From positions 682,001 to 746,000 of the forward strand of contig CAWJUU010000005.1 of NCBI GenBank assembly GCA_963846165.1: a stretch of 64,000 nt of DNA, written 5' to 3'. Shown one piece after another: positions 26,687 to 36,816 of this stretch (positions are counted from its first letter, which is position 1; each line of letters starts with the position of its first letter). Both the position numbers and the translations under genes were made by a program. The notes beneath the pieces were generated by a model, which saw only the letters and a list, made by a program, of their open reading frames with translations, ran no database searches and was not told the DNA's origin. Origin of the DNA: WHSW01 sp963846165 (GTDB taxonomy: Bacteria; Actinomycetota; Thermoleophilia; Solirubrobacterales; 70-9).

Positions 26687-27598
26687 CTAGCGCCGCTCCT
26701 CGACCGCCCGCGCGGCGGCGGCTCCGGCGGCCGTGGCGGTGCGGAAGCCGTCGCCGAGCTCGCCCTCGAGGTCGCGGAGCGTCGCCGCGTCCACCTCGGG
26801 CGCGAGGTTCAGCAGCTCGCGCTCGGCCGGCCGTCCGATCAGCCCCCGGATTCGGTGCATGGCAGCGACGATCCGCGGCGCGGTGACCCGGCGCTTGCGC
26901 TGCTCGATCCCGGCGACGATCGTCCGGGTGGCGCGGGAGAGTGGCATCGCCTTGCCGAGCGGCCCGCCCAGCCCCGAGAGCACCGTCGCGAGGACCGCGC
27001 TCTGGCGCCGGCTGCCTTCGACCATGTCGGTCTGCACCCAGAGCAGGTAGAGGACCCCGACGTCGACCCCGAGATGGGCGACCTCGCGCCGCAGCGTGTC
27101 GCCGATCGACTCGATCCCCGCCTTGGTCGCACCGTAGGCGCCGAGCCCGGGCGGAGCCATGATCGCCGACGCGGACGCGTTCAGCAGCGCGTAGCCGCGC
27201 GACTCGACCAGGTGCGGCAGGCAGGCGCGGACGGTGCGGAAGGTGCCGACCAGGTTGATGTCGACCTGGACCGCGAACACCTCGGGGTCGGTGTGGCGCA
27301 GGACGCCGCCGGTGGCGATGCCCGCATTGGCGAAGCAGAGGTCGAGGCCGCCGAAGCGTTCGACCGCCGCGGCGACCGCAGCCTCGAGCGCCTCGCCGTC
27401 GGTGATGTCGGCTGCGTAGGCGGCGGCGCGCTCGCCGCAGCGCGCGGCGGTGGCCTCTGCGGCGGAGAGGTCGAGGTCGATCAGCGCCAGCGACCACCCG
27501 AGGCGCCCGAGCGCCTCGGCGGCGGCGGCGCCGATCCCGTGGCCGGCGCCGGTGATCAGCGCCGTACGCTCGGATGCGCCGCGCCCCCAGGCGGTCAG
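26687..27598 (-). CDS. SDR-family oxidoreductase
   Basis: 303 aa. NAD(P) site ALITGAGHGIGAAAAEALGR, Asp after strand 2 (LALIDLDLS), LDLCFANAGIATGG (NAG motif), catalytic Ser in ALLNASASAIMAPPG and YGATKAGIES (YxxxK). No ATG, GTG or TTG precedes the Rossmann glycine motif. The frame starts best at CTG 27598, seven bases behind the LLM stop, while the first GTG would cut the cofactor site away. The substrate is unknown. It belongs with the LLM and acyltransferase genes upstream on the same strand. Confidence 0.85.
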   Translation of the reverse strand: MTAWGRGASERTALITGAGHGIGAAAAEALGRLGWSLALIDLDLSAAEATAARCGERAAAYAADITDGEALEAAVAAAVERFGGLDLCFANAGIATGGVLRHTDPEVFAVQVDINLVGTFRTVRACLPHLVESRGYALLNASASAIMAPPGLGAYGATKAGIESIGDTLRREVAHLGVDVGVLYLLWVQTDMVEGSRRQSAVLATVLSGLGGPLGKAMPLSRATRTIVAGIEQRKRRVTAPRIVAAMHRIRGLIGRPAERELLNLAPEVDAATLRDLEGELGDGFRTATAAGAAAARAVEERR

Positions 27599-27602
27599 CG
27601 GG

Positions 27603-28670
27603 TCAGCCCCCCACGGGTGCCCCGGCGAGCGCTGCCATGCGCTCGATCGTGTGCATTCGCTCTCCGGCGTCGAGGTGGATCGGCGAGCAGATCAGGCGGT
27701 CGACCCCAGCGGCGCCGAGCCTCTCGACCCGGGCCGCGACCTCCTCCTCGGAGCCGACCAGCGCGGTCGCGTCGACGAGCTCGTCGGGGATCGCGGCATA
27801 GGCCTGCTCGCGGTCGCCGGCGAGAAAGAGGTCCTGGACCTCGTCGGCGACCTCGCCGAAGCCGAAACGGTGGGTGAGGTCGACGTAGAAGTTGGTCTCC
27901 TTCGAGCCCATGCCGCCGAGGTAGAGCAGGAGCCCCGCCTTGACCACGCTGCGAGCAGCGTCGAGGTCGCCGCCGATCGCGACCTGAAGTGTCGGCGAGA
28001 TCTCGAGGTCCTCGCGCGAGCGCCCGCCCTTGGCGAAGCCGGCCTCGAGGTGCTCGCCCCAGGTCTCTTCGAAGGCGTCGGCGGAAAAGAAGATCGGGAT
28101 CCAGCCGTCGCAGATCTCGGCCGCCATCTCGACCGACTTGCGGCCGATCGCGCCGACGAAGACGGGGATCTCGTTGCGGACCGGGTGGAAGTTGAGCTTC
28201 AGCGCCTTGCCCTGCCCGGTGCCGCCCTCGATTGGGAGCTTGTAGTGGGTGCCGCTGTGCTCGAGCGGCCCCTGGCGGGCGATGATCTCGCGCACGACCT
28301 CGACGTACTCGCGCGTCCGGCCCCACGGCTTTGCGTAAGGAACCCCGTACCAGCCCTCCGAGACCTGCGGGCCCGAGGGGCCGAAGCCGAAGATGAAGCG
28401 CCCGCCCGAAAGCGCGTCGATCGTCGCCCCGGCCATCGCCGCGGCGGCGGGTGGCCGCGCCGGCACCTGCATGATCGCCGCACCGAGCTTGATCGTCTCG
28501 GTCTGCGCCGCGAGCCATGCGAGCACCGAAACGCAGTCCGAGCCGTAGGACTCCGCCACCCAGACCGAGTCGAATCCCTGCGCCTCCGCCGCGCGAACGA
28601 TCTCGACCGCATCGTCGCCCTGCGGACCGATGCCCCAGTAGCCGAGGTTGAGTCCGAGCTTGAGCGCCAT
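27603..28670 (-). CDS. LLM-class F420-dependent oxidoreductase
   Basis: 355 aa from ATG 28670. It has a luciferase-like TIM barrel: KLGLNLGYWGIGPQGDDAVE, AAEAQGFDSVWVAESYGSDC, TIKLGAAIMQVPARPPAAAA, GRFIFGFGPSGPQVSEGWYG, IPVFVGAIGRKSVEMAAEIC and DGWIPIF. This matches bacterial luciferase-like monooxygenases that use F420 in Actinobacteria. The frame is open to 29171, but the extension is antisense to the acyltransferase. It is followed 4 bases later by the SDR gene, suggesting joint action on a ketone or alcohol substrate. Confidence 0.9.
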   Translation of the reverse strand: MALKLGLNLGYWGIGPQGDDAVEIVRAAEAQGFDSVWVAESYGSDCVSVLAWLAAQTETIKLGAAIMQVPARPPAAAAMAGATIDALSGGRFIFGFGPSGPQVSEGWYGVPYAKPWGRTREYVEVVREIIARQGPLEHSGTHYKLPIEGGTGQGKALKLNFHPVRNEIPVFVGAIGRKSVEMAAEICDGWIPIFFSADAFEETWGEHLEAGFAKGGRSREDLEISPTLQVAIGGDLDAARSVVKAGLLLYLGGMGSKETNFYVDLTHRFGFGEVADEVQDLFLAGDREQAYAAIPDELVDATALVGSEEEVAARVERLGAAGVDRLICSPIHLDAGERMHTIERMAALAGAPVGG

Positions 28671-28698
28671 CGGCGCCGAAACGTAGCCGATGTCGGCG

Positions 28699-30012
28699 CT
28701 ACGCAGCCCCGCTGGCGGCGCCGAGCTCGGCGAGCGAGCGCTCAATCGCCGCCGCGAGCCCGGCGACGTCGGCGAGTGCATCGGGGTCGGTGCAGAGGCC
28801 GATGCTGACGCTGCCCGCACAGGAGATCGCCGAGACTCGGAGCGCGTGGCGCGCCGCCGGCTCGGCGACCGAGGACAGGCGCTCGACCCGACGCCCGAGC
28901 ACAGCGACCTCGGTCCGCGGGCCCGGAACGTTGGAGATCGAGAGGCCGAACTCGCGCGGGCCGGCCGCCAACCGCTCCGCCGCGCCGCTGAGGTGCTTGA
29001 ACCGGCCGAGCGCGTGGAAGAAGTCGTAGAGCTCCTCGGCGTCACCGAGCTGCTTTCGGCGGGCGGTCTCGGCGTTGATCGCGTCGAGCCGGGCCACCGG
29101 GTCGGGCTCGGCGAGCGGCAGCTCGACGTTGAGGAACGAGTCGCGGTTGCCGAGCCCGGCCGGGTCGGCATCGCGGTGATGGAGGCTCACCGGCACCTGC
29201 GCCCGCAGGCCGCCCGCAGCCCGCCCGCCCACAGACGGCAGCCACTCGCGCAGGCCGCCGGCGACGACCGCGAGCAGGACGTCGTTGACCGTCGCCCGCG
29301 CGGGCCGCGCCGCGCCGATCCGCTTCAGCTCCGCGAGCGGCGCGGCGGCGAAGGCGAGCGCGCGACGGGCGCCGATTGAGCGATCGAGCACCGAGGAGCG
29401 CGAGCGATGGCCGAGACCGCGCACCAGCGCCCCCGCAAGGCGGGGCAGCTCGGCGGCCGGCGCGCGGACCGCCCCGCGGGCGGCGGCGTGCGGGTGGCCC
29501 GCCGTCGGCGCCGGCTCGGCGAGCTGGTCGAAGAGCACCGCCTCGAGGAAGCGCACCGAGCTGATCCCGTCGGCCATCGCATGATGGATCCGGGCGACGA
29601 CCGCCTCGCGGCCGTCCGCGAGCGGGCCGACGAGCTCGAACGCCCACAGCGGCCGCTCGTGGTCGAGCCGTTCGCTCATCAGCTTGCTTGCCTCCCGCCA
29701 GAGCCCGGCCTCGTCGAGCCCCTCGATCGGCCCGCGCCGGCGCACGTGGGCGCCGATCTCGAAGCGCTGGTCGCGAACCCACGCCGCGGCGGCGGGATCG
29801 CCGTCGGGTATCTCGATCCGCTCGAGCCCGCGTGGCTCGCCCGCCAGCCGCTTCGCGACGCTGGCGCGCAGAGCCTCCAGATCAAGCGGCTCGCCACCCG
29901 GCTCGAGCAGCACCAGCTTCAAGGTGTGGCCGGCGATCGCCTCGGACTCGAGCGCGAGGATCGCGGCATCATCCCGGCTCAGCGAATCAGGCTCTGGCGG
30001 TGGCGCGGTCAC
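28699..30012 (-). CDS. wax ester synthase/diacylglycerol acyltransferase (WS/DGAT)
   Basis: 437 aa. The catalytic HHxxxDG motif is in ARIHHAMADGISSVRFLEAV (about residues 140-159). The C-terminal WS/DGAT domain is marked by VNDVLLAVVAGGLREWLPS, GNRDSFLNVELPLAEPDPVA and EFGLSISNVPGPRTEVAVLG. It transfers an acyl chain from acyl-CoA to an alcohol or diacylglycerol, usually at the inner membrane. GTG start. It is followed closely by the LLM gene. Confidence 0.9.
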   Translation of the reverse strand: MTAPPPEPDSLSRDDAAILALESEAIAGHTLKLVLLEPGGEPLDLEALRASVAKRLAGEPRGLERIEIPDGDPAAAAWVRDQRFEIGAHVRRRGPIEGLDEAGLWREASKLMSERLDHERPLWAFELVGPLADGREAVVARIHHAMADGISSVRFLEAVLFDQLAEPAPTAGHPHAAARGAVRAPAAELPRLAGALVRGLGHRSRSSVLDRSIGARRALAFAAAPLAELKRIGAARPARATVNDVLLAVVAGGLREWLPSVGGRAAGGLRAQVPVSLHHRDADPAGLGNRDSFLNVELPLAEPDPVARLDAINAETARRKQLGDAEELYDFFHALGRFKHLSGAAERLAAGPREFGLSISNVPGPRTEVAVLGRRVERLSSVAEPAARHALRVSAISCAGSVSIGLCTDPDALADVAGLAAAIERSLAELGAASGAA

Positions 30013-30032
30013 CCGGCCAGACTACGGCTCGC

Positions 30033-30683
30033 TCAGCGCAGCGGGGTCGTGTCGAGCGCTTCGCGCAACGCGGCCAGCGAGTCGAAAACCGCCACCGCCC
30101 CCGCATCGCGCAGCTCGGCCTCGCTGAAGCCGCCGGTGAGCACGGCGACCGTCTTCAGCCCGGCGCGCTGGGCGGCGACGATGTCCCAGGTCGAGTCGCC
30201 GACCATCACCGCCGAGAGCTCGCCCGCCCGCCGCATCGCGACGGCAACCAGGTCGGGCGCCGGCTTCGTCTGCGAAACGTCGGCCGAGGTCGTCCAGGAG
30301 TCGGCGAGCTCGCGCGCATCGAGCAGGTCGACGTAGTGCTCTACCTCGTCGGCCTTGGCCGAGGAGGCGAGGACCACGGTGTGATCGCGGCGGTTTAGCT
30401 CGGCGATCAGCTCCCTCGCACCCGCGAACGGGCGCACCTCGTCGATCAGCTCACCGTAGAAGCGCGCTTCGGCATCGCGGATCGAGTCACCATGCGCCGA
30501 CTCGACGTCGTCCCCGGCGACCGCGGCGACGAGCTGGTCGCCGCCCATGCCGATGTGGCGGTGGACCCGCCACACGGGCGGGGTCACGTCGTGCGCGCGA
30601 AACGCCCGGTACCACGCGATCGCGTGGTGGTAGTTGGAGTCGACGAGGGTCCCGTCGACGTCGAGGATTGCGGCCGCGCCCAC
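30033..30683 (-). CDS. HAD-superfamily hydrolase, phosphoglycolate phosphatase-like
   Basis: 216 aa. Motif I AAILDVDGTLVDSNYHHAIA with nucleophile Asp8 and Asp10. Motif II is VVLASSAKADEV, motif III lysine SQTKPAPDLVAVAMRR and motif IV SAVMVGDSTWDIVAAQRAGL. Subclass I cap (HRHIGMGGDQLVAAVAGDDV). This is the beta-phosphoglucomutase/Gph type; the substrate is not predictable. It precedes the WS/DGAT gene with a 20-base gap. Confidence 0.88.
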   Translation of the reverse strand: MGAAAILDVDGTLVDSNYHHAIAWYRAFRAHDVTPPVWRVHRHIGMGGDQLVAAVAGDDVESAHGDSIRDAEARFYGELIDEVRPFAGARELIAELNRRDHTVVLASSAKADEVEHYVDLLDARELADSWTTSADVSQTKPAPDLVAVAMRRAGELSAVMVGDSTWDIVAAQRAGLKTVAVLTGGFSEAELRDAGAVAVFDSLAALREALDTTPLR

Positions 30684-30729
30684 GGGGTCCTCGCTACCCC
30701 GCGGGCGCTACCCCAACCGTCACAACGCG

Positions 30730-31707
30730 CTACTGGATGTAGCCGAACTCCTCCAGGTAGGAGCGGGCTGCGTCCTCGGGCGTCTCCTTGTCGACGTCGA
30801 CGCGGGCATTGAGCTCCTGCATCACCTCGAGCGAGAGGTTCGACTGCACCTTCTCGATCGTCTCGCCGAAGTCGGCCCCGGCCTCGTCGGCGGCCTCCTG
30901 GCTGGCGACGAAGGTCACGTTGCCGGCCGGGAGCACGCCCTGGTCGTCCTCGAGCAAGACGTAGTCCTCGGAGACGAACAGCTGCGCGTCGGTCGTGAAC
31001 AGGATCGAGAGGTCGGCGTCCTTCTTGTCGAGCACCTCGTAGCGCAGGGCGATGTCGATCGGCGTGAAGTTCTCACGCAGGCCGGTGAGCCCGTAGTACT
31101 CCTCGAGGCCGGCGAGGCAATCGATCCGCTGACGGCACTCGGGCGAGCCGTAGAGCGTCAGGTCCTGGTGCTGCTCGAGGTCGGAGATCGAGCTGATCCC
31201 GAGCTTCTCGGCCTCCGAGGCGAGCATGCCGACCGCGTTCGCGGAGGAGAACGGAGTCGGCGGGTAGGCGACCAGGCCCTTGGACTCGAAGTCCGGCTGC
31301 GCCTGGTCGAGCGCCTCCTGCGGATCTCCGGGGACATCCTCGGGCGCGGTGTCGAAGAACGAAGTCAGCGCGGTCGAGGTGTACTCCGGGTAGCCGCTGA
31401 TCTCGCCGTTCTCGAGTGCCTTCAGGGCGACGAACTCGTCGCCGAGATTGAGGTCGGTGGAGACGTCGTAGCCGGCGGCCTCGAGCGCCTGGGCGTAGAT
31501 CTCGCCGAGCACGATCTGCTCGGTGAAGTTCTTCGAGCCGACCGTCAGCGAGACGGCGTTGTTGTCGGGGTTCTCCTCGATCGCGGTCGAGCTCGTCTCG
31601 GTGCCGGTCGAGTCGTCGTCGTCGTCGCCGCAGGCGGCAATCGCGAAGGCGAGCACGAGCGCGGCGAGCAAGGCGAACAGCCCCTTGTATCGGGCATTAG
31701 TGCTCAT
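30730..31707 (-). CDS. osmoprotectant ABC transporter substrate-binding lipoprotein
   Basis: 325 aa. Lipoprotein signal FALLAALVLAFAIAAC with Cys26, followed by an Asp run. The OpuAC-type fold begins VSLTVGSKNFTEQIVLGEIY and contains GEISGYPEYTSTALTSFF and DLSILFTTDAQLFVSEDYVL. The 'GSKNFTEQ' start and 'YPEYTGT'-like motif are typical of glycine betaine/choline/carnitine (OpuC, ProX) receptors. It is the last gene of a four-gene operon with two permeases and an ATPase. Confidence 0.92.
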   Translation of the reverse strand: MSTNARYKGLFALLAALVLAFAIAACGDDDDDSTGTETSSTAIEENPDNNAVSLTVGSKNFTEQIVLGEIYAQALEAAGYDVSTDLNLGDEFVALKALENGEISGYPEYTSTALTSFFDTAPEDVPGDPQEALDQAQPDFESKGLVAYPPTPFSSANAVGMLASEAEKLGISSISDLEQHQDLTLYGSPECRQRIDCLAGLEEYYGLTGLRENFTPIDIALRYEVLDKKDADLSILFTTDAQLFVSEDYVLLEDDQGVLPAGNVTFVASQEAADEAGADFGETIEKVQSNLSLEVMQELNARVDVDKETPEDAARSYLEEFGYIQ

Positions 31708-31764
31708 TGTTGGGGTGATCCTCCCTCTTAGGTGACCTGAAGCGGTTTTTGCGGTTCGCTCATC

Positions 31765-32505
31765 CTATGCGGTTACGCGCGCCGCTTCGCGCTCGAGCTC
31801 GAGACCACGGGGGGTGAGCAACCGCTGAAGGCCCGCGAGCGCGAGCTCGAACGCCAGCGCGAGGAGCGCGACCAGGATCGCGCCCGCGAGCACGCCTTCC
31901 TCGCCGTAGACACCGCGGTTGATGATGAAATCCCCGAGGGTCAGTACGCCGGCGAGCGGCGCGATCGTCGCCGTCGAGACGATCGCGATCGCCCCGGTGC
32001 GCACGCCGCTCATCAACGTCGGCACCGCCAGCGGCAGCTCGACCCGGCGGATCACTCCGAGCTCGCCCATCCCCATCCCGCGCGCGGCCTCGACCGCACC
32101 CGGATCGACCTGGCGCACGCCGACGAACGTATTCGTGAGGATCGGCGGGATCCCGAGCACCATCAGCGCGATGGTCACGTTGAGGACGCCGACGCCGATG
32201 AAGGCCGCCATCGCCGCGATCAGGACGAGCTCGGGGATCGCGCGTCCGGCGTTGCCGATCGCGACCGCAAGCAGCTCGCCGCTTCCCCGGTGGCCGAAGT
32301 AGACGCCGGCCGGGATCGCGATCGCGCAGGCGACCGCGAGCGCCAAGGTGCTGATCCAGATCTGCGTCCACATCAGCTCCCAGACCTGGTCCAGGCCGCC
32401 GACCTCGTTGGCGGCGGTCCGCGGTCCCTGCTGGGGCTCGAAGATGAACTCGATCGCATTCGAGAACGAGTCGATCACCGAGCCGACGACCACAGCCTCC
32501 GTCAT
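31765..32505 (-). CDS. osmoprotectant ABC transporter permease
   Basis: 246 aa from ATG 32505. BPD_transp_1 fold with five to six helices: WISTLALAVACAIAIPAGVY, AIPELVLIAAMAAFIGVGVL, IALMVLGIPPILTNTFVGVR. The EAA loop is VEAARGMGMGELGVIRRVEL. It resembles ProW/OpuCB. It overlaps the first permease by ATGA (32502-32505), so the two form a coupled pair. Confidence 0.92.
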   Translation of the reverse strand: MTEAVVVGSVIDSFSNAIEFIFEPQQGPRTAANEVGGLDQVWELMWTQIWISTLALAVACAIAIPAGVYFGHRGSGELLAVAIGNAGRAIPELVLIAAMAAFIGVGVLNVTIALMVLGIPPILTNTFVGVRQVDPGAVEAARGMGMGELGVIRRVELPLAVPTLMSGVRTGAIAIVSTATIAPLAGVLTLGDFIINRGVYGEEGVLAGAILVALLALAFELALAGLQRLLTPRGLELEREAARVTA

Positions 32506-33236
32506 ACCGGCCGCACCCGTCGCCAGGGGGCCAGCAGCCGCTGGGCGCCGATGTAGAGAGCGTCGAAGCCGATCGCGATCGCGATCGCGATCCCGCCGCA
32601 GACGACGATCCCGGTCTTGAAGGTGAGGTCGCCATAGAGCTCGGCGCCGAGCCCGCCGGCGCCGGCGAACACCGCCAGGGTCGCGATCGCCACCGTGGAG
32701 ACGGTGGCGATCCGCAGCCCGGCGATGATCTCGGGCAGCGCCAGGGGCAGCTCGACCCGCCACAGGAGCTGGCGATTCGTCATCCCCATCCCCCGGCCGG
32801 CGTCCTTGGTGGCGGCCGGCACGTTGGCGAGCCCGGTGACGATGTTGCGGTAGATGATCTGCAGCGTGTAGAGGGTGAGCGCGATGATTGCCGTGACCGT
32901 GCCGCGGCCGGTGACCGGGAGCAGGATCAGGAACAGGGCGATGCTGGGGATCGTGTAGATCACGCCGGTGGCGCCGGTGAACGTCGGCACCAACCAGCGG
33001 CGGCGGTGGGAAACGATCGCCATCGCCAGCGCGATCACGAATCCCAAGGCGACCGGGATGACGACAAGCACGAGGTGCTCGAGCGTCGGGGTGACGTAGC
33101 GGTCGATGTTCTCGATCGCCCAGCCGAAACAGACGGTGTCGTTTGCGGCCACGCACTCGGTCCCGGCCTCGCCCGGCTCGCGGACGAAGCCGCCGCCGCC
33201 CTGGGCGAGCGGCAGGATCATTGCCATCGTGCTCAT
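32502..33236 (-). CDS. osmoprotectant ABC transporter permease
   Basis: 244 aa. Same family as its downstream partner: HLVLVVIPVALGFVIALAMA, ATGVIYTIPSIALFLILLPV, IIYRNIVTGLANVPAATKDA and EAA loop GRGMGMTNRQLLWRVELPLA. An unusual N-terminal extracytoplasmic stretch (GTECVAANDTVCFGW) carries two Cys. It is the second gene of the operon, 7 bases after the ATPase. Confidence 0.92.
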   Translation of the reverse strand: MSTMAMILPLAQGGGGFVREPGEAGTECVAANDTVCFGWAIENIDRYVTPTLEHLVLVVIPVALGFVIALAMAIVSHRRRWLVPTFTGATGVIYTIPSIALFLILLPVTGRGTVTAIIALTLYTLQIIYRNIVTGLANVPAATKDAGRGMGMTNRQLLWRVELPLALPEIIAGLRIATVSTVAIATLAVFAGAGGLGAELYGDLTFKTGIVVCGGIAIAIAIGFDALYIGAQRLLAPWRRVRPV

Positions 33237-33243
33237 CGCCGGC

Positions 33244-34437
<1,194 letters not shown>

Positions 34438-34503
34438 CTCGCGGCGATCCTACCCGGAGGACCAAATCGCGAGCCGCGCCGCGGTGTGATCTAGGCTCGC
34501 CCG

Positions 34504-35967
34504 GTGGCGGAGACAGAAGCGGAAGCGCACGTGCGCAACCCGTGGTGGGTCCTGGTCGGGTCCTGCACCGGCCTCTTCGTGCTGATGCTCGACTCGACCG
34601 TGGTCACCCTGGCGCTGCCCGCGATCCATCGCGACCTCGGCGCCTCGCTCGACGGCCTCCAGTGGGTCCAGAACGCCTACCTGCTGACGATCGCGGCGAC
34701 CGTGGTCACCGCCGGGCGGCTGGGCGACATCCGCGGCCGCCAGAAGCTCTTCCTCTGGGGCATGGCCGCCTTCGCCGCCGGTTCGGTGCTCGCCGGAGCG
34801 GCGGGCTCCGAGGAGGTCCTGGTCGCCGCCCGGGTCGTGCAGGGTGTCGGCGGCGCGGCGCTGCTCTCGCTCTCGCTGGCACTCACTTCGCACGCCTTCC
34901 CCGGCGATCAGCAGGCGCGTGCGCTCGGGATCTGGGCCGCGGTCTCGGCGATCGCGCTGGCGGTCGGCCCGCTCGTCGGCGGCACCTTGATCGAGGCCGC
35001 GAGCTGGCGCTGGATCTTCTTCATCAACGTGCCCGTGGCCGTTGCCGGGATCGCCATCCTCCTCCTGCGCGGCGAGGAGTCGCGCGACCCTACAGCCGCC
35101 CGCCGGGTCGATCTCGCGGGCGTAACCGTGCTCGCGATCGGGCTCACCGCGATCGTCTTCGCGCTCGTCGAGGCCGACGAGTGGGGCTGGGGATCAGCGC
35201 GCACGCTCGGCCTGCTCGGCGCCGGCGCGCTGGTGCTGTTCGGCTTCTGGAAGCTCGAGCATCGCCGCGAGAACCCGCTGGTCGACTTCTCGCTGTTTCG
35301 CAACCGGCCCTACCTCGGGGCGAGCGCCGCCGCCTTCGCGCTCGTCGGCGCCTACTGGACGGTGATGTTCTTTCAGCCCCAGTACCTGCAGGAGGAGCTC
35401 GGATACTCGGCGATCGCCGCCGGCGCCCTCATCCTCCCGATCACCGTGCCGATGGCCGTCTTCTCCCCCTTCTCGGGCCGCCTGATCGCGCGCTTCGGGG
35501 TCCGGGGCACGATGACCGTCGGGATGCTGGTCGGGCTCGCGGGTCTCTGCCTGCAGGCGCTCGCGCAGGACTCGGGCTCCTACATCGAGCTGCTCCCGGG
35601 ATTCCTCTGCTTCGGGATCTCGCTCGCGCTCGTCTACGCACCGATGTCGACGGCGGCGATGGCGGCGATGCCGGCCGCCAAGAGCGGGATCGCCTCCGGC
35701 GTGCTGGCGATGAACCGTGTTCTGGCCGGCGCGGTGCTGCTCGCCGTCTCGGGCGCCGTCTTCCAGTCGGTATTCGGAGGAACCGTCGGCTCGGCACCGG
35801 CTGGCGAGTACGCGTCCGCGGTCGCCAGCGCGCTCGTCCCGGGGATCGCGGTCGTCGCCCTCGGCGCGATCTTCACCTGGCTTCTCGTGCGCGCGCCCGA
35901 GACCCCGGTGACCCCGCCCGACAACGAGCTGGTCCACCACCAGCACCACCGCCGCTTTCACCTTTGA
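34504..35967 (+). CDS. MFS transporter, DHA2 (EmrB/QacA) family
   Basis: 487 aa with 14 predicted helices. Motifs: LDSTVVTLALPAIHRDLGAS (DHA2 motif D1), NAYLLTIAATVVTAGRLGDI with motif A GRLGDIRGRQKLFLWGMAAF, and motif C region ALAVGPLVGGTLIEAASWRW. The C-terminus is His-rich (VHHQHHRRFHL). It is likely a proton-driven drug or metabolite exporter in the inner membrane. GTG start. Its stop touches the stop of the convergent gene with no spacer. Confidence 0.92.
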   Translation: MAETEAEAHVRNPWWVLVGSCTGLFVLMLDSTVVTLALPAIHRDLGASLDGLQWVQNAYLLTIAATVVTAGRLGDIRGRQKLFLWGMAAFAAGSVLAGAAGSEEVLVAARVVQGVGGAALLSLSLALTSHAFPGDQQARALGIWAAVSAIALAVGPLVGGTLIEAASWRWIFFINVPVAVAGIAILLLRGEESRDPTAARRVDLAGVTVLAIGLTAIVFALVEADEWGWGSARTLGLLGAGALVLFGFWKLEHRRENPLVDFSLFRNRPYLGASAAAFALVGAYWTVMFFQPQYLQEELGYSAIAAGALILPITVPMAVFSPFSGRLIARFGVRGTMTVGMLVGLAGLCLQALAQDSGSYIELLPGFLCFGISLALVYAPMSTAAMAAMPAAKSGIASGVLAMNRVLAGAVLLAVSGAVFQSVFGGTVGSAPAGEYASAVASALVPGIAVVALGAIFTWLLVRAPETPVTPPDNELVHHQHHRRFHL

Positions 35968-36765
35968 TCAGCAGACCTGAAGCTCGACCGTGCGCTTGAG
36001 GCCGGGCGCCCCCTTGCGGGTCACGTTCACGTTCAGGTCGTAGAAGCGCGCCTGCTCGAGCTCCGACCCCGGCAGGGTGAAGCTGAGCTTGCTGCCGTCC
36101 GACTGCCCGAGCCGCTCGCGGACGTCCTTGCCAATCAGCTTCGCCTTGATCCCCTTCACCTTCGCGCCCTTTGCCTTCACCTTGAGCGGCAGGTCACCCT
36201 CGACGCAGCCGTCCGGAAGCCCCTTCAGCTTGACCTTCTGCGAGCCCTCGATCACCGGCGGGACGATCACCGTGGTCCGCTCGCTGGCCTCGTCATCGGA
36301 GGGATCCTGGTCGCTGAAGGCGACGCATGTCTCGGGCCCGAATTCGCATTGGAGCAGCCCCGCGACGTGGTCCATGGAGAACCTGGCCTCGACCACCGCG
36401 GTCACCTGCAGGCTCGCGCCCGGCGCGAGCGAGCCGAGGCTGCAGAGCGCCTGCTGATAGTCGCCGGCGGGCGAGATCGCGCACGACCCTTGCGAGGAGG
36501 CCGCGGACACATAGGGGTTGAAAACCGCGGCGTGGCTTCCGGGCCCGAGCCCGAAGAGGTCGAGCCCGAGGTACTCGAACGTCTCGGTGCCCTGGTTGAC
36601 CATCGTCACGGTGTAGGTGACAGGCGCGCCGCGCTGGACCGGATCCGCCGATTCGGTCTGTGTGATCGCGACGTCGAATGAGGCGGCGGTCGCGGCGGCC
36701 GGGAAGGCGAGCGCCGCCACCGCGGCGGCGGCTAGCAGGCTTCGCTTCGCGCTTGCGGCCAACAT
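35968..36765 (-). CDS. secreted DUF11/CARDB-like repeat-domain protein
   Basis: 265 aa from ATG 36765. Sec signal peptide AKRSLLAAAAVAALAFPAAA with cleavage near TAA-SFD. An Ig-like DUF11 domain follows: ITQTESADPVQRGAPVTYTV, TMVNQGTETFEYLGLDLFG and LGSLAPGASLQVTAVVEARF. The C-terminal beta domain is Lys-rich (LKVKAKGAKVKGIKAKLIGK) with a terminal Cys. Such proteins are surface or extracellular adhesion-type modules; exact function unknown. An upstream ATG at 36810 is possible but would bury the signal. Confidence 0.75.
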   Translation of the reverse strand: MLAASAKRSLLAAAAVAALAFPAAATAASFDVAITQTESADPVQRGAPVTYTVTMVNQGTETFEYLGLDLFGLGPGSHAAVFNPYVSAASSQGSCAISPAGDYQQALCSLGSLAPGASLQVTAVVEARFSMDHVAGLLQCEFGPETCVAFSDQDPSDDEASERTTVIVPPVIEGSQKVKLKGLPDGCVEGDLPLKVKAKGAKVKGIKAKLIGKDVRERLGQSDGSKLSFTLPGSELEQARFYDLNVNVTRKGAPGLKRTVELQVC

Positions 36766-36816
36766 CCGTGTGTCCGGCTTCGATCGTACCGCGGACCGCT
36801 CTGTATACATGGCCCC